Assembly: GCF_013404085.1 (NCBI RefSeq)
Contig: NZ_JABFHO010000001.1
Location: 4,229,501 to 4,293,500 of the forward strand
DNA from: Winogradskyella helgolandensis
GTDB lineage: Bacteria > Bacteroidota > Bacteroidia > Flavobacteriales > Flavobacteriaceae
Direction: 5' to 3'
Length of the DNA: 64,000 nt
Shown here one piece after another: positions 18,465 through 28,884 of the stretch. Each line of letters begins with the position of its first letter. Positions within the stretch are counted from its first letter, which is position 1. Position numbers and translations under genes: made by a program. A model generated the notes under the pieces. The model did no database searches. It saw nothing but the letters and a program-made list of their open reading frames with translations, and was not told where the DNA came from.

Positions 18465-19283
18465 ATGGATTTGACATATATACCTAAAATAAAACACACT
18501 GATTCTAACAACTTCTTTCTTCTTTGTGGTCCTTGCGCCATTGAAGGTGCAGATATGGCATTGCGTATTGCCGAAAAAGTCGTTAAAATCACTGATAAAC
18601 TAGAAATTCCTTACGTATTTAAAGGCAGTTTCAAAAAAGCGAATCGTAGTAGAATTGATAGTTTTACAGGTATTGGAAATGAAAAAGCTTTAAAAATTCT
18701 TAGGAAAGTTTCTGAAACTTTTGATGTACCAACAGTAACTGATATACATGAAGTAACTGATGCTGCCATGGCTGCAGAATATGTAGATGTTTTACAAATT
18801 CCTGCATTTTTAGTACGACAAACCGATTTGGTGGTTGCTGCTGCCGAAACAGGAAAGGTTGTTAATCTAAAGAAAGGACAATTTATGAGTCCTGAAGCGA
18901 TGAAACATGCGGTTCAAAAAGTAAAAGATGCCGGTAACGATAACGCTTGGATTACAGATAGAGGAACGATGTTTGGCTACCAAGATATGATTGTGGATTT
19001 TAGAGGTATTCCAACAATGCGTCAATATGCACCAACAGTTTTAGATGTTACCCATTCACTACAACAACCCAATCAAAGTATTGGTGTTACAGGCGGACGA
19101 CCAGATATGATTGAAACTATAGCTAGAGCTGGAGTTGTAAATAACGTCGACGGTTTATTTATTGAAACCCATTTTGATCCTGCTAATGCAAAAAGTGACG
19201 GAGCTAACATGTTGCACTTAGATAATCTGGAAGGCTTATTATCTAATTTAGTTGCTATTAGAAAAACAATTAACGCATTATAA
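18465..19283 (+). CDS. kdsA: 3-deoxy-D-manno-octulosonate 8-phosphate synthase
   Basis: This condenses arabinose 5-phosphate with phosphoenolpyruvate to make Kdo 8-phosphate for the lipopolysaccharide core. The 272-residue protein has the DAHP-synthase fold with LLCGPCAIEG near the N-terminus (19-28), FKGSFKKANRSR (about 47-58) and TDRGTMFGYQDM (about 166-177). It is followed by an envelope protein gene and a GNAT gene on the same strand. Confidence 0.96.
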   Translation: MDLTYIPKIKHTDSNNFFLLCGPCAIEGADMALRIAEKVVKITDKLEIPYVFKGSFKKANRSRIDSFTGIGNEKALKILRKVSETFDVPTVTDIHEVTDAAMAAEYVDVLQIPAFLVRQTDLVVAAAETGKVVNLKKGQFMSPEAMKHAVQKVKDAGNDNAWITDRGTMFGYQDMIVDFRGIPTMRQYAPTVLDVTHSLQQPNQSIGVTGGRPDMIETIARAGVVNNVDGLFIETHFDPANAKSDGANMLHLDNLEGLLSNLVAIRKTINAL

Positions 19284-19355
19284 CTTCTATTTTCACAACT
19301 ATTGTAAGTAAGGGATCAGATAAACGTCTACCCTTATCGTTACGGAAGTTATCTT

Positions 19356-20216
19356 ATGAACTATTTTAATAGAATTCTAAACTTAGGATTCACTTTGTTA
19401 TGTACAATAACATACAGTCAAACTCAAAGTACACTAAAATACTCAACCTCTAATAAAGGAAAATTATTTATTAGCTGGGGCGGAAATAGAGGAGCCTATT
19501 CAAAATCGGATATTCGCTTTAAAGGTGAAGATTACGATTTTACGATAAGTGATGCTACAGCAAAAGACAAACCTAAAGGTTGGCATATCGATTATATAAA
19601 TCCTACTCGAATGACCATCCCTCAAACAAATGCCAAATTGGGTTATTTTATTTCAGATCATTACACGGTTTCAATTGGTTTAGACCACATGAAATATGTT
19701 ATGAATAGAGACAGAAATAGAAATGTAAACGGCTATATTAATTTACCAGACAACGAACCTGGAAGCAATTATAACGGTGAGTTTAACGATGAAAATGTAT
19801 TTATTTCTAGTGATTTATTAAAATTTGAACACACGGACGGTCTCAATTTTATCTATACTGAAATTGCGAGATATGATGATATTTCATCATTATTTCATAT
19901 AAACAATACAGATAAATTTCAAGTCAATATAACCGAAGGTATCGGAGGAGGTCTTTTATTTCCTAGAACAAATACAACATTGTTACAAAAGGATAGATAT
20001 GATGAATTTCATGTGTCAGGTTATGGATTATCTGCTAATATTGGATTAAATCTCACATTCTTTAAACACTTTTTTATACAATTAAATGCAAAAGGCGGCT
20101 ATATTGATATGAATAATATAAGAACAACCAATGATTCAGCAGATCATGCAGAGCAAAGTTTTTACTTTTTTCAGCGTGTTGTCTCATTTGGTAGTATATT
20201 TAAATTAAAAAAATGA
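19356..20216 (+). CDS. Predicted outer-membrane or exported protein
   Basis: This 286-residue protein has a signal peptide ending near YSQTQ. The mature part is rich in aromatic residues and alternating polar-hydrophobic stretches (GGGLLFPRTN, GLSANIGLNLTFF, FFIQLNAKGGYIDM), which suggests an outer-membrane beta-barrel. Its stop overlaps the next start by 4 bases (ATGA). No named family was recognised. Confidence 0.6.
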   Translation: MNYFNRILNLGFTLLCTITYSQTQSTLKYSTSNKGKLFISWGGNRGAYSKSDIRFKGEDYDFTISDATAKDKPKGWHIDYINPTRMTIPQTNAKLGYFISDHYTVSIGLDHMKYVMNRDRNRNVNGYINLPDNEPGSNYNGEFNDENVFISSDLLKFEHTDGLNFIYTEIARYDDISSLFHINNTDKFQVNITEGIGGGLLFPRTNTTLLQKDRYDEFHVSGYGLSANIGLNLTFFKHFFIQLNAKGGYIDMNNIRTTNDSADHAEQSFYFFQRVVSFGSIFKLKK

Positions 20217-20677
20217 TACAAATAAGACCCGCAACACTAGAAGATATTCCTGAAATCACTTCACTTTTTAGAGATACTATTACTCATATTAATAAGAAGC
20301 ATTATTCCGAAAATCAGATTATTGCTTGGGCTTCTGGTGCTGATGATACAGAAGAGTGGGAAAAGCGCATCAAGAAACTTTACTTCATTGTTGCTGAAAT
20401 CGAAACTAATGTAGTTGGTTTTGCCTATCTAAAAAACGGCAATTATTTAGATGGTCTTTTTGTACATAAAGATTATCAACGTCAAGGTATAGGATCAAAA
20501 TTATTACGAATTATAGAATCTCAAGTGATGATGAATGATTTTGAGGTCTTAAAATCAGACGTCAGCAAGACAGCTTTACCATTTTTTGATAATAAATATT
20601 TTGAAGTTCTAAAAAAACAAAAGAAGACTGTAAAAGGTGTTGGCTTCGAAAATTATCTGGTAGAAAAGCAATTCTAA
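20213..20677 (+). CDS. GNAT-family N-acetyltransferase
   Basis: This 154-residue acetyl-CoA-dependent acetyltransferase has IRPATLEDIPEI at the N-terminus. The acetyl-CoA pyrophosphate loop lies in DYQRQGIGSKLL (about 88-99), preceded by the beta4 segment LDGLFVHKD. C-terminal FFDNKYFEVLKKQKK is typical of the YafP-like group. It overlaps the upstream envelope gene by 4 bases. The substrate is unknown. Confidence 0.85.
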   Translation: MIQIRPATLEDIPEITSLFRDTITHINKKHYSENQIIAWASGADDTEEWEKRIKKLYFIVAEIETNVVGFAYLKNGNYLDGLFVHKDYQRQGIGSKLLRIIESQVMMNDFEVLKSDVSKTALPFFDNKYFEVLKKQKKTVKGVGFENYLVEKQF

Positions 20678-20711
20678 TTAAACAATTTCAAAGCAAAAAC
20701 CGGCTGTAGCT

Positions 20712-21314
20712 CTAGTGGTTTTTATAAGCCTTTACTCCTGCTTCAATTTCTAAATCAACATAGTTAGCTCTTGGTACAATTGGGCAAGAATACTTCTCAT
20801 TATACGCACACATCGGATTATAGGCTGAGTTAAAATCAATATCTATTGTATGTCCTTCAGGAATTTTCAAATCGATATAGCGTCCTCCACCATAGGTTGA
20901 TGTACCATTAGTATTATCGAGAAAAGGCAAAAATAAATAATCCTCAAAACCTTCAGTTTGCATCAGTTCTTCACCTTGATACACATTTAATTGATATGGT
21001 TTACCTTTTAATTGAAAAGTTAAAACTCCTAAAACACGTTCTGTAGATAAACGATCTGTACTGGTTTTCATTTGAAACCATTCACTATTAGGAGTACGTT
21101 TTAAAGTCGCGGTAACAACAAAAGTAGAATCATAAGGAAAGAAGTCTAAACCATCAAAGTTTTTTAAATCTTTTGCTTTTAAAGGAGATTTTGAAGCATC
21201 CTTAAACTCAGCATTCATCTTTCTCTGAAATGGAGTTTCATCACCTATCATCTTTTTACTTTCCGTACAACCAAAGGAAACTATTACTAATAAAAACAAT
21301 ACCAAATTCTTCAT
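20712..21314 (-). CDS. DUF1684-family lipoprotein
   Basis: This 200-residue protein has a lipoprotein signal (SFGC, with Cys16 as the lipidated residue). The DUF1684 domain fills the rest: DFFPYDSTFVVTATL, GVLTFQLKGKPYQLNVYQ, FLPFLDNTNGTSTYGGGRY and the ending YNPMCAYNEKYSCPI. The biochemical role of the family is not established. It converges with the GNAT gene and is divergent from ypdA. Confidence 0.85.
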   Translation of the reverse strand: MKNLVLFLLVIVSFGCTESKKMIGDETPFQRKMNAEFKDASKSPLKAKDLKNFDGLDFFPYDSTFVVTATLKRTPNSEWFQMKTSTDRLSTERVLGVLTFQLKGKPYQLNVYQGEELMQTEGFEDYLFLPFLDNTNGTSTYGGGRYIDLKIPEGHTIDIDFNSAYNPMCAYNEKYSCPIVPRANYVDLEIEAGVKAYKNH

Positions 21315-21430
21315 TCCAAATTAATTTAGATTTCAAAAATACAATATCTAGAATTTCATAATAACTAATAAAAGATATTTTATCGCTTACATTTTATAAT
21401 TATCTGTATTAATTGTAATTTTATATACCT

Positions 21431-22396
21431 ATGAAAGATTTAGATGTATTAATTATCGGAGCAGGACCAATAGGAATTGCTTGCGCTTTAGAATGTAAAA
21501 AACGAGGTTGGGATTATACTATTATCGAAAAAGGAGCTTTGACCAACTCCTTATTCAATTACCCACTAAATATGACTTTTTTTTCAACATCAGAAAAATT
21601 AGAAATTGATGATATTCCATTCATTAGCAGCAATCCTAAACCAACTAGAAATGAAGCTTTAGAATACTACAGACGTGTTTCAACCTCAAATGATTTAAAT
21701 ATTAACCTTTATGAAAGCGTCATTGACATCAGTAAAACAGAAACCACATTTAACATTGAATCAGATAAAGCCAACTATAAAAGTAAAAAAGTAATTATAG
21801 CGACAGGCTTTTATGACATTCCGAATTTACTCAATGTACCTGGTGAAGATTTGCCAAAAGTATTTCACTATTATAAAGAAGCACATCCATTTACCCTTCA
21901 AAATATTGCCGTTGTTGGTGCAAGTAATTCGTCGGTAGATGCAGCATTAGAAATTTATAGAAAAGGAGGTAACGTCTCTATGATTGTAAGAGGAGATGCT
22001 ATAGGTGAACGTGTTAAATATTGGGTTAAACCAGATATTTTAAACCGAATTGAAGAAGGCAGTATTACAGCGTATTTTAATGCTGAAATTACAGAAATCA
22101 AACCAACAGAAATTACAATTAACACAGCTGAGGGTAAAAAAACAATTCCGAACGATTATGTCATTGCATTGACTGGTTATCAACCAAATTTCAAGTTTTT
22201 GGAAAAAGCCGGAATTGAATTCTCAAAAGATGGCAAATCAATTCCCAATTACAATTCAAAAACTATGGAATCTAACGTTGAAGGGCTTTATTTAGCAGGA
22301 GTTATCTGTGGTGGTAAGGAAACTCACAAATGGTTTATTGAAAACTCTAGGATACATGCGACTATGATTGCTGAACATTTAGCGCAAAATATATAA
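21431..22396 (+). CDS. ypdA: YpdA-like FAD-dependent thiol-disulfide reductase
   Basis: This flavoprotein of the thioredoxin-reductase-like group is related to bacillithiol disulfide reductase. The 321-residue protein has the FAD-binding IIGAGPIGIA (8-17), the NADPH-binding VVGASNSSVDAAL in the middle and the C-terminal GLYLAGVICGGKETHKWFIE. The CxxC redox pair of thioredoxin reductases is absent, as in YpdA. Whether this organism makes bacillithiol is not shown here. Confidence 0.82.
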   Translation: MKDLDVLIIGAGPIGIACALECKKRGWDYTIIEKGALTNSLFNYPLNMTFFSTSEKLEIDDIPFISSNPKPTRNEALEYYRRVSTSNDLNINLYESVIDISKTETTFNIESDKANYKSKKVIIATGFYDIPNLLNVPGEDLPKVFHYYKEAHPFTLQNIAVVGASNSSVDAALEIYRKGGNVSMIVRGDAIGERVKYWVKPDILNRIEEGSITAYFNAEITEIKPTEITINTAEGKKTIPNDYVIALTGYQPNFKFLEKAGIEFSKDGKSIPNYNSKTMESNVEGLYLAGVICGGKETHKWFIENSRIHATMIAEHLAQNI

Positions 22397-22445
22397 ATTA
22401 TTATAACAGCCGAGTAAAGAGAAATTAAGCCTGATTCTGGTATCC

Positions 22446-22889
22446 TTATTTTAACGGCTTAACCTCACTATATTTTATTACATGAGACAGCACAATCTGG
22501 GTTTTGGTTTCTCCATAACTTATTAATTGGTCTATAAAAACCTCTAAATGCTTTTGATTTTTAAGCACTACCTCCATGACTATGTTTTCGTTTCCTGTTA
22601 TGCGATAGCAATTCACCACCTCATCGTAAGTTTTCACTTTTTCTAGAAACGGTTTTAGCATACCCATAAATGCGCGAAGCGTGATTAAAGCTTTAAGTTG
22701 ATAACCAGCTTCAAAAGGTGAAACAAAAGTGGTATAACCTTGAATAATTTCCGCATCCTCCATTTTTTTAATGCGCTCTGAAACTGCTGGAGAAGTGATT
22801 CCAACACGTCTACCTATTTCAGCATTAGACATACGCGCATTCTGCTGTAAGCATTTTAAAATTTTCCAATTTAAATTATCAATACTCAT
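22446..22889 (-). CDS. Lrp/AsnC-family transcriptional regulator
   Basis: This DNA-binding regulator usually responds to amino acids. The 147-residue protein has the N-terminal helix-turn-helix (LQQNARMSNAEIGRRVGITS, about 14-33, then AVSERIKKMED) and a C-terminal RAM ligand-binding domain (YRITGNENIVMEVVLKNQKH). It is divergent from the small gene at 23008, and the AT-rich space between is the probable control region. Confidence 0.92.
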   Translation of the reverse strand: MSIDNLNWKILKCLQQNARMSNAEIGRRVGITSPAVSERIKKMEDAEIIQGYTTFVSPFEAGYQLKALITLRAFMGMLKPFLEKVKTYDEVVNCYRITGNENIVMEVVLKNQKHLEVFIDQLISYGETKTQIVLSHVIKYSEVKPLK

Positions 22890-23007
22890 TTTAAAGAAAA
22901 TTAACTAAATAAACACATAATTTAAAGTAAAAATACATAATTACTTTAATTATTAAAGTGTAATTTCAATTTTAGTTATTAATTTCGTATTAATTGCTAT
23001 TGAAATC

Positions 23008-23403
23008 ATGAGTTACCACCTACCATCTCATTTAACTGATTTGCCTATTTATAAAAAGGCAATGGATATAATTGTATTATCTCGAAGTATATCTACCTAT
23101 CTCAACCAAGATTTAGCGTATTTAAATGCTGACGGCACTGAAGATAATAACATTTATTTCTCGGGAGATATTGTTCAACAATCCTCTAATCTTGCTCCTC
23201 AAATTATTAGTGTAGAACGTGAAAGCTGTTCTGACAAAAAAAGTAAGCATTTAGCAAGTTTAGATTACTTAACGACACGTTTATACAGTAACTGTAAGAA
23301 GCTTGAAAAAGCTAATAGTAACGGCAGAGATTATCTACCTATTCTTAGAGGCGAATTAAAAAAATTCAGGAAATTGCAACGTACTTGGATGTTGACACTT
23401 TAA
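23008..23403 (+). CDS. Hypothetical protein, predicted helical
   Basis: This 131-residue protein has no signal peptide or membrane segment. The start LPSHLTDLPIYKKAMDIIVL and long helical stretches recall the small four-helix-bundle proteins (S23/IVS-encoded type) of Bacteroidota, but the match is weak. It is divergent from the Lrp regulator and ends 4 bp from the converging helicase-like gene. Confidence 0.6.
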   Translation: MSYHLPSHLTDLPIYKKAMDIIVLSRSISTYLNQDLAYLNADGTEDNNIYFSGDIVQQSSNLAPQIISVERESCSDKKSKHLASLDYLTTRLYSNCKKLEKANSNGRDYLPILRGELKKFRKLQRTWMLTL

Positions 23404-23407
23404 GCTA

Positions 23408-24022
23408 TTATTTCTGCGCGATGACATGTGCATTGCTCATAAAATTGTTCTGATAATTCTTAATCTTAGAATGCATCACATCTGCAATAATTACGAATTG
23501 ACATTTACTCACACTTTCAGATAATCTTAAAATGAGATTATAAGCATTATTTCGACCTAAATAATCAGCATCTTCAATGGCAAACAATTGAACTTCTCCT
23601 AAATGAATACCATTTAAAAAATACAACTTACTCAATCGAGCTGGAGTTGCAATTACAATATCTTGACCGTAATACACTTCCACTTTTTGCTTTTCCATAT
23701 CATATTCATCGTAAAGCGCATATACTCTTAAATCAGTATTCTTTGTAAATCTTTCAAACTCTTCTTTTAAAGCTAAGACGTCAGCTTTATCCTTTGCAAC
23801 TATGATAGCACGTGGTGAATCTTCAAATGCTTCTGCTTTTAGTTTATGAATAGTTGCTATTATAAGCGCAGTTGTTTTACCGCTTCCTTTTGGCGCAATC
23901 ATATAAGCATCTGCTCCACCTTTCAGAGTAGGTAGTACTTTTTTCTGAAACGGATTTGAGGTTTCGTATCCAGCGTTTTCTAAAGATTCTTTTAATAAAG
24001 GATGTAATTTTTTGAAAGACAT
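23408..24022 (-). CDS. Single-domain DEAD-box helicase-like protein
   Basis: This 204-residue protein contains only the first RecA-like domain of a DEAD-box helicase. It has a Q-motif-like NPFQKKVLPTL, Walker A APKGSGKTTA (about 43-52), motif Ia-like RAIIVAKDK, TPAR and an altered DEAD box (IEDADYL). The second RecA domain needed for unwinding is absent, yet the gene looks intact. It may bind ATP and RNA as a regulator. It is the last gene of the osmC-peptide-sigma-helicase series on the minus strand. Confidence 0.75.
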   Translation of the reverse strand: MSFKKLHPLLKESLENAGYETSNPFQKKVLPTLKGGADAYMIAPKGSGKTTALIIATIHKLKAEAFEDSPRAIIVAKDKADVLALKEEFERFTKNTDLRVYALYDEYDMEKQKVEVYYGQDIVIATPARLSKLYFLNGIHLGEVQLFAIEDADYLGRNNAYNLILRLSESVSKCQFVIIADVMHSKIKNYQNNFMSNAHVIAQK

Positions 24023-24076
24023 GTATGCTTTTTTAAACAGTAAATTAACAATTTACTAATGGCTGCAAAGATACCA

Positions 24077-24616
24077 TTAATGACAGACTTTACAGTCTGC
24101 TTTGTCTTGTATTTCTCCAACTAAATGGCCATCTTCATTCATTTTAAAGCCACAGCAATCCATAAAACCTTGTGCTATCTGTTTTCTTGCACGTTGAATT
24201 TGAGATTTTACGGTTGGTAAAGATAAGTGTAATTGATTAGCAACCTCTTGTTGCTTCATGCCTTTAATATCAGATAAAAACAAAGGGTCTCTATATTTTT
24301 TAGGCAAGCTTTTTATGATACCTCTTAAGCAATCTTGCTCAGAATGTTGATTTGGTTCTGGTTCTGATTCTATTTCTAAATCTTCTACCGGAATTTCTTT
24401 TTTATTCATTCTGAAGTAATCCAAAATAGTATAGCGTGCAATGGAAAACAGCCATGGTTTCAGCTTATTTTCATCTTTTAAAGTATGTAACTTCGTGTGT
24501 ACTTTTATAAAAGTATCTTGCAGAATATCTTCAGTAATATCAGTATCCTTAACCTTACTTAAAATAAAATGTTTTACATCTTCAGCATAAATTCCCCAAA
24601 CCTCTTTTGTAGTCAT
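24077..24616 (-). CDS. ECF sigma factor (sigma-70 family) with a Cys-rich tail
   Basis: This alternative sigma factor directs RNA polymerase to a stress or envelope regulon. The 179-residue protein has region 2 (DITEDILQDTFIKVHT, then LKPWLFSIARYTILDYFR) and region 4 (LPKKYRDPLFLSDI, QQEVANQLHLSLPTVKSQIQ). After region 4 comes a short tail with CC and CKVCH, which could bind zinc or sense metals or redox, as in SigZ-like factors. No anti-sigma gene is adjacent, so the tail may replace one. A Cys-rich peptide gene lies 59 bp upstream. Confidence 0.9.
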   Translation of the reverse strand: MTTKEVWGIYAEDVKHFILSKVKDTDITEDILQDTFIKVHTKLHTLKDENKLKPWLFSIARYTILDYFRMNKKEIPVEDLEIESEPEPNQHSEQDCLRGIIKSLPKKYRDPLFLSDIKGMKQQEVANQLHLSLPTVKSQIQRARKQIAQGFMDCCGFKMNEDGHLVGEIQDKADCKVCH

Positions 24617-24675
24617 ACTCTAATTTAATTAAAATTAGTTCGGATACAAAACTTCATATCCGAACTAACAGTAAA

Positions 24676-24777
24676 TTAACAGTTACAATTTGTACATGTA
24701 CAATTATCGCATGTACAGTTTTTACAATTTCCTTTTGAGCAACCTTCACAGTTGCAACTACATTCTTTATTTTTCAT
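24676..24777 (-). CDS. 33-residue cysteine-rich peptide, metallothionein-like
   Basis: An ATG at 24775-24777 opens a frame of 33 codons ending TAA at 24676-24678. Eleven of the 33 residues are cysteine (6, 8, 10, 13, 18, 21, 23, 26, 28, 31, 33), mostly in CxC and CxxC spacing, with lysine, asparagine and threonine between. No aromatic or hydrophobic core exists, which is what metal-thiolate cluster peptides look like. It lies between osmC and the ECF sigma gene on the same strand. A metal-storage or metal-sensing role is inference. Confidence 0.75.
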   Translation of the reverse strand: MKNKECSCNCEGCSKGNCKNCTCDNCTCTNCNC

Positions 24778-24860
24778 GATATCTATTTTTTAAGTTCATA
24801 TAATAGACGAGAAAAGACTCAGAAAGATGCAAAAAGATCTGATTATTTTTTCAAATTGAA

Positions 24861-25334
24861 TTATTTCACCAAAATAATGGCTTCATGAGATATCGGAAAA
24901 TTGCATGAATTAGCTATAAAACAAAGTTCATTTGCTTTTTGATGTAAGCTTAAGGCCAATTCTTTTTTAGTTTCATCTTTTATTGTGATCACGGGTTTTA
25001 ATCTTACGATTTTAAAGCTTCCGCTACCTGAAGATTCGACTTCTAAATCACCTTCAGATTGATCTATATAATTTAATACTTCAATTTTATGTTGCGCACA
25101 AACGTATAAATAAGACATCATGTGGCAAGAGGTTAAAGCAGATAACAATAAGTCTTCTGGGTTATATAATCTATCATCTCCTCTAAAGGTTTTTGCTGCA
25201 GAAACTTGTAATGGAGAAACTTTATTTGCTATTACAACTTCATGATTTCTGCTAAACATCCTTGGATTTTGTGTGCTTTCACCTTCATTAATATCCCAGT
25301 TAACAGTAGCTTTAAATGTGTGCTTGATGGACAT
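24861..25334 (-). CDS. OsmC-family peroxiredoxin-like protein
   Basis: This small cytoplasmic thiol peroxidase-type protein reduces organic hydroperoxides in characterised relatives. The 157-residue protein carries the two reactive cysteines in LTSCHMMSYL and FIANSCNFP, and the NPEDLLLSALTSC motif. It stands upstream of the Cys-rich peptide and the ECF sigma gene, a grouping that suggests thiol or metal stress. A terminator separates it from icmF. Confidence 0.88.
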   Translation of the reverse strand: MSIKHTFKATVNWDINEGESTQNPRMFSRNHEVVIANKVSPLQVSAAKTFRGDDRLYNPEDLLLSALTSCHMMSYLYVCAQHKIEVLNYIDQSEGDLEVESSGSGSFKIVRLKPVITIKDETKKELALSLHQKANELCFIANSCNFPISHEAIILVK

Positions 25335-25354
25335 GTTATTTTATTTATTGATGT

Positions 25355-25386
25355 AAAAAAAGCGTTTCAAAATGAAACGCTTTTTT
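25355..25386 (-). terminator. Rho-independent terminator after icmF
   Basis: A perfect stem (AAAAAGCGTTTCA and its complement) with a short A-rich loop is flanked by A and T tracts. It lies between the icmF stop and the osmC start on the minus strand. It should end icmF transcription and is symmetrical enough to act on both strands. Confidence 0.88.
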
Positions 25387-25467
25387 GTTTTATTTGTCGA
25401 GATCCCAAAACCAGTTTGGGATTAGCGATTCGCACACTTTTCGAAAAAACGAAAAGAGGCTCTCTGC

Positions 25468-28400
25468 TTACATATTCCTGCGATACTGACCTCCTACTTC
25501 AAATAACGAAGCCGTAATTTCACCTAAACTACATACTTTACAAACTTCCATTAAAGCTTCGAATATATTTTCATTGTTGATGGCGCGCTGTTGTAAATCA
25601 TTTAACAATGCAGTTGTATCATTTGCTTCATGAAGATTCTTTAATGTTTTAATCTGAAACTGCTTTTCTTCTTCGGTTGCTCTAATGACTTCCGCTGGTT
25701 GAACCGTAGGTGACCCTTTACTACTTAAGAAAGTATTCACTCCAATAATTGGAAACTTCCCATTATGCTTCAACGTTTCATAATACAAGCTTTCTTCCTG
25801 AATTTTCGAACGTTGATACATCGTTTCCATAGCTCCTAAAACACCTCCACGTTCTGTGATGCGATCAAACTCTAACAATACAGCTTCTTCTACTAAATCG
25901 GTTAATTCTTCAATAATAAAAGCCCCTTGAATTGGGTTTTCATTCTTAGCTAATCCCAATTCTTTATTGATAATCAGTTGAATTGCCATAGCTCTACGAA
26001 CAGATTCTTCCGTTGGTGTCGTTATCGCTTCATCGTAAGCATTGGTATGTAATGAATTACAATTATCGTAAATAGCATACAGCGCTTGAAGCGATGTACG
26101 TATGTCATTAAAATCAATTTCTTGAGCATGTAAACTACGTCCAGACGTTTGGATATGATATTTCAACATCTGAGCTCTTGGGTTGGCTCCGTACTTATGT
26201 TTCATGGCTTTTGCCCAAATCTTACGAGCCACACGACCAATAACAGCATATTCTGGATCTATTCCGTTAGAAAAGAAGAATGATAAATTAGGTCCAAATT
26301 TGTTGATGTCCATCCCTCTAGAAAGGTAATATTCAACATAAGTAAATCCGTTAGATAACGTTAATGCCAGTTGCGTAATTGGATTCGCTCCTGCTTCTGC
26401 AATATGGTAACCAGAAATAGAAACCGAATAGAAATTACGTACATTATTCTCAATAAAATACTCTTGAACATCTCCCATTAAACGCAATGCAAATTCTGTA
26501 GAGAATATACAAGTGTTTTGCGCTTGATCTTCTTTTAAAATATCTGCTTGTACTGTTCCTCTAACTTGAGCAATGGTATTCTTTTTAATTTCTGCATACA
26601 CATCTGATGGCAAAACTTGATCTCCAGTAACACCTAAAAGCATCAATCCTAAACCGTTGTTTCCTTCTGGTAACTCACCATTATAAGATGGACGCGTCTT
26701 ACCTTTATAAATCTTCGCGATTTTAGCTTCAACCTCTTTTTCTAGTCCATTTTCTTTAATGTAAAATTCACATTGTTGATCTATGGCAGCATTCATAAAA
26801 AAGCCTAATAACATTGGAGCAGGACCATTAATAGTCATACTCACAGAAGTCATTACATTGGCCAAATCAAAACCAGAGTATAATTTCTTGGCATCATCTA
26901 AACAACAGATAGAAACACCTGCATTACCAATTTTACCATAAATATCTGGTCGTAAATCGGGATCGTTTCCGTAAAGCGTTACACTATCAAAAGCTGTAGA
27001 CAAACGTTTTGCTGGCAAACCAGCGCTTACATAGTGAAAACGTCTGTTTGTACGTTCTGGACCACCTTCTCCAGCAAACATACGTGCTGGATCTTCGCCT
27101 GTTCTTTTAAAAGGATACAATCCTGCTGTGTAAGGAAATTCTCCTGGAACATTTTCTTGCAAACACCATCTTAAAATATCTCCCCAAGCTTGGTACTTTG
27201 GCAACGCTACTTTTGGGATTTGCGTATGCGAAAGTGACTCCGTATGGGTTTCAATCTTTATCTCTTTATCTCTTACTTTAAAAGAATAAATTGGGTCTTT
27301 ATACTTATTTACTTTAACGTCCCAACCTGTAATCACTTCCCAATTATAAGGATCTAGGTTTAATTTTACACGATCGAATTCTGCAATTAGCATTTTAACA
27401 AAGTCTTTATTCTCAACACCTCCAGAACTAACAGACTGAGAAGCAATTCCTGATTTATCTAATTCTGGTGTTAATTCAGAAACAGATTCAAGAGTTTTAT
27501 AAATTCCATATAATTTCTGTGCAACTTCCACTTGCGTATTTGCAGTGGCATCATACGCTCTATTACTCTCTGCTATTTCAGATAAATAACGTGTTCTACT
27601 TGGTGGTATTACAAAAATCTTCTCACTCATTTCTTCCGAAATATGAAATGTAGATTTTAAATCTGCATCTGCTTTGTCAACCAATTCATCCATGATGGCT
27701 TTGTAAAGCGTATTCATTCCCGGATCATTAAATTGAGATGCAATCGTCCCATAAACCGGCAAATCATCTTGATGCACATCCCAAAGATTATTGTTACGCA
27801 TGTATTGTTTTTTCACATCTCGCAACGCATCCAATGAACCTCGTTTATCAAATTTATTGATGGCTACTAAATCTGCAAAATCTAGCATGTCAATTTTTTC
27901 TAATTGTGTTGCTGCACCAAATTCTGGTGTCATTACATACAGTGACACATCTGAATGTTCTATAATTTCGGTGTCTGATTGTCCGATTCCAGACGTTTCA
28001 AGGATAATTAAATCATATTCAGCAGCTTTTAAAACCTCTACAGCTTCATTTACATATTTTGATAAAGCTAAATTAGACTGACGCGTGGCTAGACTACGCA
28101 TATAAACTCTTGGCGAGTTAATGGCATTCATACGGATACGGTCTCCTAAAAGTGCTCCACCTGTTTTTCGTTTTGAAGGATCTACAGAAACCAAACCAAC
28201 AGTTTTTTCTGGAAAATCGATTAAAAAACGTCTTACTAATTCATCAACTAAAGACGATTTACCTGCTCCACCTGTTCCGGTAATACCGAGTACTGGTGTT
28301 TTTGAATTTTCATTTTTAGCATGAATTTCTTCTAGAGCTTCTTTTGCGACTTCAGGGAAATTTTCTGCAGAAGAAATAAGTCTTCCAATTGACTTTGGAT

Positions 28401-28884
28401 CCTTTTTATGAAGCGTTTTAACTTCATTATTGAGTACATCACCTATTGCATAATCCGATTGCTGAACCAAATCATTAATCATGCCTTGTAAACCAAGTGC
28501 TCTTCCGTCATCTGGAGAATAGATTCTAGTAATTCCATAATCCATTAATTCCTTGATTTCTGCAGGAAGAATCACTCCTCCTCCACCTCCAAAGATTTTG
28601 ATATGACCTGCTCCTTTTTCCTTTAGCAAATCGTACATATATTTAAAATACTCATTATGACCACCTTGATACGACGTTAATGCAATGGCGTTCGCATCTT
28701 CTTGAATGGCTGTATTCACCACTTCTTCTACACTTCTATCATGACCTAAGTGAATCACTTCCACTCCTGTAGATTGAATAATACGACGCATAATGTTAAT
28801 AGCAGCATCGTGTCCATCAAAGAGTGATGCGGCTGTTACTATACGTACTTTATATTTTGGCTTATAAGGTGCAACTTGTTCCAT
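25468..28884 (-). CDS. icmF: Fused cobalamin-dependent acyl-CoA mutase (IcmF type)
   Basis: This adenosylcobalamin enzyme rearranges isobutyryl-CoA and n-butyryl-CoA (or a close relative such as methylmalonyl-CoA). The 1138-residue fusion has the IcmF order. First is a B12-binding domain with the DxHxxG-type motif at Asp23-His25. Then comes a MeaB-like GTPase chaperone (P-loop [10 protein letters not shown] near residue 202; NKFD for guanine). The catalytic TIM-barrel mutase follows from about residue 540 ([20 protein letters not shown]). Length and order separate it from two-gene methylmalonyl-CoA mutases. The substrate is not certain. Confidence 0.9.
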   Translation of the reverse strand: MEQVAPYKPKYKVRIVTAASLFDGHDAAINIMRRIIQSTGVEVIHLGHDRSVEEVVNTAIQEDANAIALTSYQGGHNEYFKYMYDLLKEKGAGHIKIFGGGGGVILPAEIKELMDYGITRIYSPDDGRALGLQGMINDLVQQSDYAIGDVLNNEVKTLHKKDPKSIGRLISSAENFPEVAKEALEEIHAKNENSKTPVLGITGTGGAGKSSLVDELVRRFLIDFPEKTVGLVSVDPSKRKTGGALLGDRIRMNAINSPRVYMRSLATRQSNLALSKYVNEAVEVLKAAEYDLIILETSGIGQSDTEIIEHSDVSLYVMTPEFGAATQLEKIDMLDFADLVAINKFDKRGSLDALRDVKKQYMRNNNLWDVHQDDLPVYGTIASQFNDPGMNTLYKAIMDELVDKADADLKSTFHISEEMSEKIFVIPPSRTRYLSEIAESNRAYDATANTQVEVAQKLYGIYKTLESVSELTPELDKSGIASQSVSSGGVENKDFVKMLIAEFDRVKLNLDPYNWEVITGWDVKVNKYKDPIYSFKVRDKEIKIETHTESLSHTQIPKVALPKYQAWGDILRWCLQENVPGEFPYTAGLYPFKRTGEDPARMFAGEGGPERTNRRFHYVSAGLPAKRLSTAFDSVTLYGNDPDLRPDIYGKIGNAGVSICCLDDAKKLYSGFDLANVMTSVSMTINGPAPMLLGFFMNAAIDQQCEFYIKENGLEKEVEAKIAKIYKGKTRPSYNGELPEGNNGLGLMLLGVTGDQVLPSDVYAEIKKNTIAQVRGTVQADILKEDQAQNTCIFSTEFALRLMGDVQEYFIENNVRNFYSVSISGYHIAEAGANPITQLALTLSNGFTYVEYYLSRGMDINKFGPNLSFFFSNGIDPEYAVIGRVARKIWAKAMKHKYGANPRAQMLKYHIQTSGRSLHAQEIDFNDIRTSLQALYAIYDNCNSLHTNAYDEAITTPTEESVRRAMAIQLIINKELGLAKNENPIQGAFIIEELTDLVEEAVLLEFDRITERGGVLGAMETMYQRSKIQEESLYYETLKHNGKFPIIGVNTFLSSKGSPTVQPAEVIRATEEEKQFQIKTLKNLHEANDTTALLNDLQQRAINNENIFEALMEVCKVCSLGEITASLFEVGGQYRRNM

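Noticed and set aside
25468..28884. Ordinary methylmalonyl-CoA mutase large subunit
   Set aside because: The B12 domain is N-terminal and a GTPase domain lies before the mutase domain, which is the IcmF order.
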